From positions 1 through 7,225 of the forward strand of contig JALWKH010000077.1 in the NCBI GenBank assembly GCA_026996635.1: a stretch of 7,225 nt of DNA. The letters are read 5' to 3'. The notes under the pieces were generated by a model. The model saw only the letters and a list, made by a program, of their open reading frames with translations. It was not told where the DNA came from and searched no databases. The translations under genes were made by a program, and so were the position numbers. This DNA comes from Bacteroidales bacterium (GTDB taxonomy: Bacteria; Bacteroidota; Bacteroidia; Bacteroidales; JALTDM01). Below are positions 6,015 through 7,225 of this stretch, in pieces. Every line of letters begins with the position of its first letter. The stretch's first letter is position 1.

Positions 6015-6043
6015 GGTTTTCAGGTTTTTATTTTTAAGGACTG

Positions 6044-6051
6044 CAAAGGTA
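6044..6051 (-). promoter_or_regulatory. Bacteroidetes -7 element for rpsU-xerC-hpf
   Basis: The minus strand carries TACCTTTG followed by C, an exact TAnnTTTG match. A TTG at 6075-6077 lies 23 bp upstream, somewhat far for a -33 element, so the upstream half is weak. The predicted start near 6037 gives an rpsU leader of about 22 nt. It is back-to-back with the ssrA promoter. Confidence 0.75.
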
Positions 6052-6106
6052 ATTCTTTTTTATAAATGTGGATACAATTTTTTAACTTTTTTGCACTAAA
6101 AAATGT

Positions 6107-6114
6107 TATCTTTG
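6107..6114 (+). promoter_or_regulatory. Bacteroidetes -7 element for ssrA
   Basis: TATCTTTG followed by C is an exact TAnnTTTG match. The only nearby TTTG (6090-6093) is 13 bp upstream, too close for a normal -33 element. The predicted start near 6120 lies about 45 nt before the mature tmRNA 5' end, so the precursor would need 5' processing, presumably by RNase P. Confidence 0.72.
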
Positions 6115-6165
6115 CGAAACTTTTATGGGTACAGTCCGTATAAAGCCAGCGTTCTTTGATAATAT

Positions 6166-6571
6166 GGGGCTGACTTGGCTTTTGACAGGTGAAAGGAGAT
6201 TGCACCTGCATGCCGGGTTATTGCTGTAGCATCCCGTAAAACTGCTCAGCAAACCAATAATTGGCGAAAACAACTTCGCGCTCGCTGCCTAATTCACAAG
6301 GTGAATAAGGCTTAATCCCCTGTCAAGGACGGGGGACGAGCTGCCACCGGATAAGCTTTGCCTGACGGCTTATCCATATGGTGGTACTACCGTGAAGTTC
6401 AGGCTTATCGTTGCAGGGTGCTCCTCCTGCAACGAGAAACTCCTGACGGAGCTATCCCGTAAGTAGGCCGGTCGGCTTGCCGGCTTGCGGGAGAATACCA
6501 AATGCCGACTAAGCATGTAGAGGGTGCAGTTGAATTTCATCTGGACCGGGGTTCGATTCCCCGCAGCTCCA
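6166..6571 (+). ncRNA. ssrA: tmRNA (SsrA), one-piece, about 406 nt
   Basis: tmRNA rescues stalled ribosomes by acting first as alanyl-tRNA and then as a short mRNA for a degradation tag. The tRNA-like ends are clear: 5' GGGGCTG pairs with 3' CAGCTCC (6564-6570) with a G3-U pair, the alanine identity element, and discriminator A at 6571. The T-arm is CGGGG-TTCGATT-CCCCG just before. PK1 is visible: CGGG (6214-6217) with CCCG (6233-6236), and TTGCTG (6221-6226) with CAGCAA (6247-6252), ending 10 nt before the tag frame. The hairpin after the tag stop (6292-6306) and later stems GGATAAGC/GCTTATCC and GTTGCAGG/CCTGCAAC fit the remaining helices. No 3' CCA is encoded, so both ends need processing. 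SmpB and ClpXP are the expected partners, encoded elsewhere. Confidence 0.96.
6263..6292 (+). other. tmRNA tag reading frame, GENNFALAA
   Basis: From the resume codon GGC the frame reads Gly-Glu-Asn-Asn-Phe-Ala-Leu-Ala-Ala then TAA. With the alanine carried by tmRNA the added tag would be A-GENNFALAA. The ALAA end is the standard ClpXP degron. It resembles the G-E-x-N-Y-ALAA tags known in Bacteroidetes, with Phe in place of Tyr. A 6-bp hairpin with an AAG loop starts within the stop codon. Confidence 0.93.
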
Positions 6572-6696
6572 CTAATTTTTTTATTCTTCTCAAATATTCA
6601 ACGCTAAAATCTTTTTTCAATTCTTTCCGCACAATCGTATTAATGTAGTTGTAAATATTGGCTGCTTAGAATGTGGTTTGATGAAAGCTAACAATT

Positions 6697-6717
6697 GATA
6701 ACAGATAACTAACAACT
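6697..6717 (+). repeat. Three imperfect 7-bp repeats upstream of ftsK
   Basis: GATAACA, GATAACT and AACAACT follow one another without gaps, preceded by a related CTAACAATT. The block ends 10 bp before the ftsK -7 element and so covers the -33 region, where no clear TTTG is found. It may be chance AT-rich sequence or a protein-binding region. The rest of 6572-6749 is a T-rich run after ssrA and AT-rich spacer with no gene that I can support. Confidence 0.4.
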
Positions 6718-6727
6718 AAAAAAATCC

Positions 6728-6735
6728 TATCTTTG
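6728..6735 (+). promoter_or_regulatory. Bacteroidetes -7 element for ftsK
   Basis: TATCTTTG followed by C is an exact TAnnTTTG match. The predicted transcription start near 6742 is only about 8 nt before the ftsK ATG, so the mRNA would be nearly leaderless and could not carry an SD. Confidence 0.7.
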
Positions 6736-6749
6736 CAAAAAAAAATTTT

Positions 6750-7225
6750 ATGCCCAAGAAAAAATCAAAAAAAGAATTCAAAATCAGCAAAAAGAATTTG
6801 TTTGCATTGGCAGTGTTGTTGATTCTGCTTTCCGCATATATGTTTCTTTCTTTCTTTTCTTATCTTGGGACTTGGCAAACAGACAATATAAAATGGATAG
6901 ATATTTTTTCGGGTTCGGAAGTTTCGGTAAATAACTTTGGAGGCAAATTAGGTGCGTATTTGGCATATAATTTCATTACGGGATTTCTCGGCATTGCTTC
7001 TTTCGGAATACCTTTTTTAATAATGTTGTATGGCTTACGCCTATTGAAAATCAAAACTTTACCATTAAGGAAAACTACGAAAGTTACTTTATTATTAATG
7101 GTATGGTTGTCTTTAATTTTGGGTTATGTAGATTTGTTTTTGGCTGATAAAGAGTTTTTACTGGGAGGATTATACGGTTATTCTATTAATTTATGGTTGG
7201 CTTCGTTCATCGGAAATATCGGAGT
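6750..7225 (+). CDS. ftsK: DNA translocase FtsK, N-terminal membrane domain, truncated by window edge
   Basis: FtsK is a septal, membrane-anchored ATPase that pumps DNA during division and activates Xer recombination at dif. The frame opens with ATG at 6750 and runs 158 codons off the right edge without a stop. A lysine-rich start (MPKKKSKKEFKISKK) is followed by hydrophobic helices at about residues 17-38 (LFALAVLLILLSAYMFLSFF), 70-100 (LGAYLAYNFITGFLGIASFG onward), 113-130 (VTLLLMVWLSLILGYVDLFL) and the beginning of a fourth from about 139. This matches the four-helix N-terminal region of FtsK/SpoIIIE proteins. The motor and gamma domains lie outside the window, so the call rests on the membrane pattern, the conserved GGxLGAYLA-type segment and family resemblance. 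The next in-frame ATG would lie within the first helix, so this start is favoured. Confidence 0.82.
   Translation, partial: MPKKKSKKEFKISKKNLFALAVLLILLSAYMFLSFFSYLGTWQTDNIKWIDIFSGSEVSVNNFGGKLGAYLAYNFITGFLGIASFGIPFLIMLYGLRLLKIKTLPLRKTTKVTLLLMVWLSLILGYVDLFLADKEFLLGGLYGYSINLWLASFIGNIG

Noticed and set aside
6020..6211. 63-codon minus-strand frame between rpsU and ssrA
   Set aside because: It runs through the rpsU promoter and the 5' end of tmRNA, has no family resemblance and a cysteine/histidine-rich random composition.
6572..6749. A small gene or dif site between ssrA and ftsK
   Set aside because: No frame with a plausible start and length, and no 11-6-11 palindrome resembling dif was found; only AT-rich spacer, short repeats and the ftsK promoter.
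6784..7054. Two minus-strand frames under the ftsK start
   Set aside because: They are antisense shadows of a plus-strand frame with clear membrane-domain character and promoter.

Overview
The window is a housekeeping segment of a Bacteroidetes chromosome (Bacteroidia/Bacteroidales-like; genus not determinable). The evidence is AT-rich DNA, four sites resembling the phylum's -7 promoter element TAnnTTTG(C), mostly absent Shine-Dalgarno (SD) sequences, a tmRNA tag reading GENNFALAA, and a short bS21 with the phylum's sequence style. I see no mobile element, CRISPR array, defence system or other obviously new multi-gene system.

Layout on the minus strand, in transcription order from high to low coordinates: rpsU (bS21) - xerC - hpf form one tight operon driven by a promoter near 6044. 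Next is a tRNA-Thr(UGU) - Tyr(GUA) - Gly(UCC) - Thr(GGU) cluster with its own promoter near 4526, leading into tuf (EF-Tu). A strong intrinsic-terminator hairpin follows tuf, then tRNA-Trp(CCA), secE, nusG, rplK, rplA, rplJ and the 5' part of rplL, which leaves the window at base 1. This is the classic secE-nusG-rplKAJL translation/transcription cluster, and rpoBC would be expected beyond the left edge. The four-tRNA-plus-tuf order and anticodons match the tufB operon of E. coli.

On the plus strand, divergent from rpsU, lie ssrA (one-piece tmRNA, about 406 nt, full tRNA-like ends, PK1 and tag frame visible) and then the start of ftsK (N-terminal membrane domain, cut by the right edge). The 6572-6749 gap holds the ftsK promoter and a small heptamer repeat.

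The genes serve protein synthesis (ribosomal proteins, EF-Tu, tRNAs), transcription-translation coupling (NusG), secretion (SecE), ribosome hibernation (HPF), ribosome rescue (tmRNA) and chromosome dimer resolution (Xer recombinase and FtsK). The observations most worth following are regulatory: (1) a terminator-like hairpin plus U8 inside the xerC coding sequence, which would separate high rpsU output from low xerC-hpf output; (2) a perfect AAGGAGG SD in front of hpf, in an operon led by bS21, the protein that helps hide the anti-SD in this phylum; and (3) a terminator placed only about 9 nt before tRNA-Trp, leaving no evident promoter for the secE-rpl operon.
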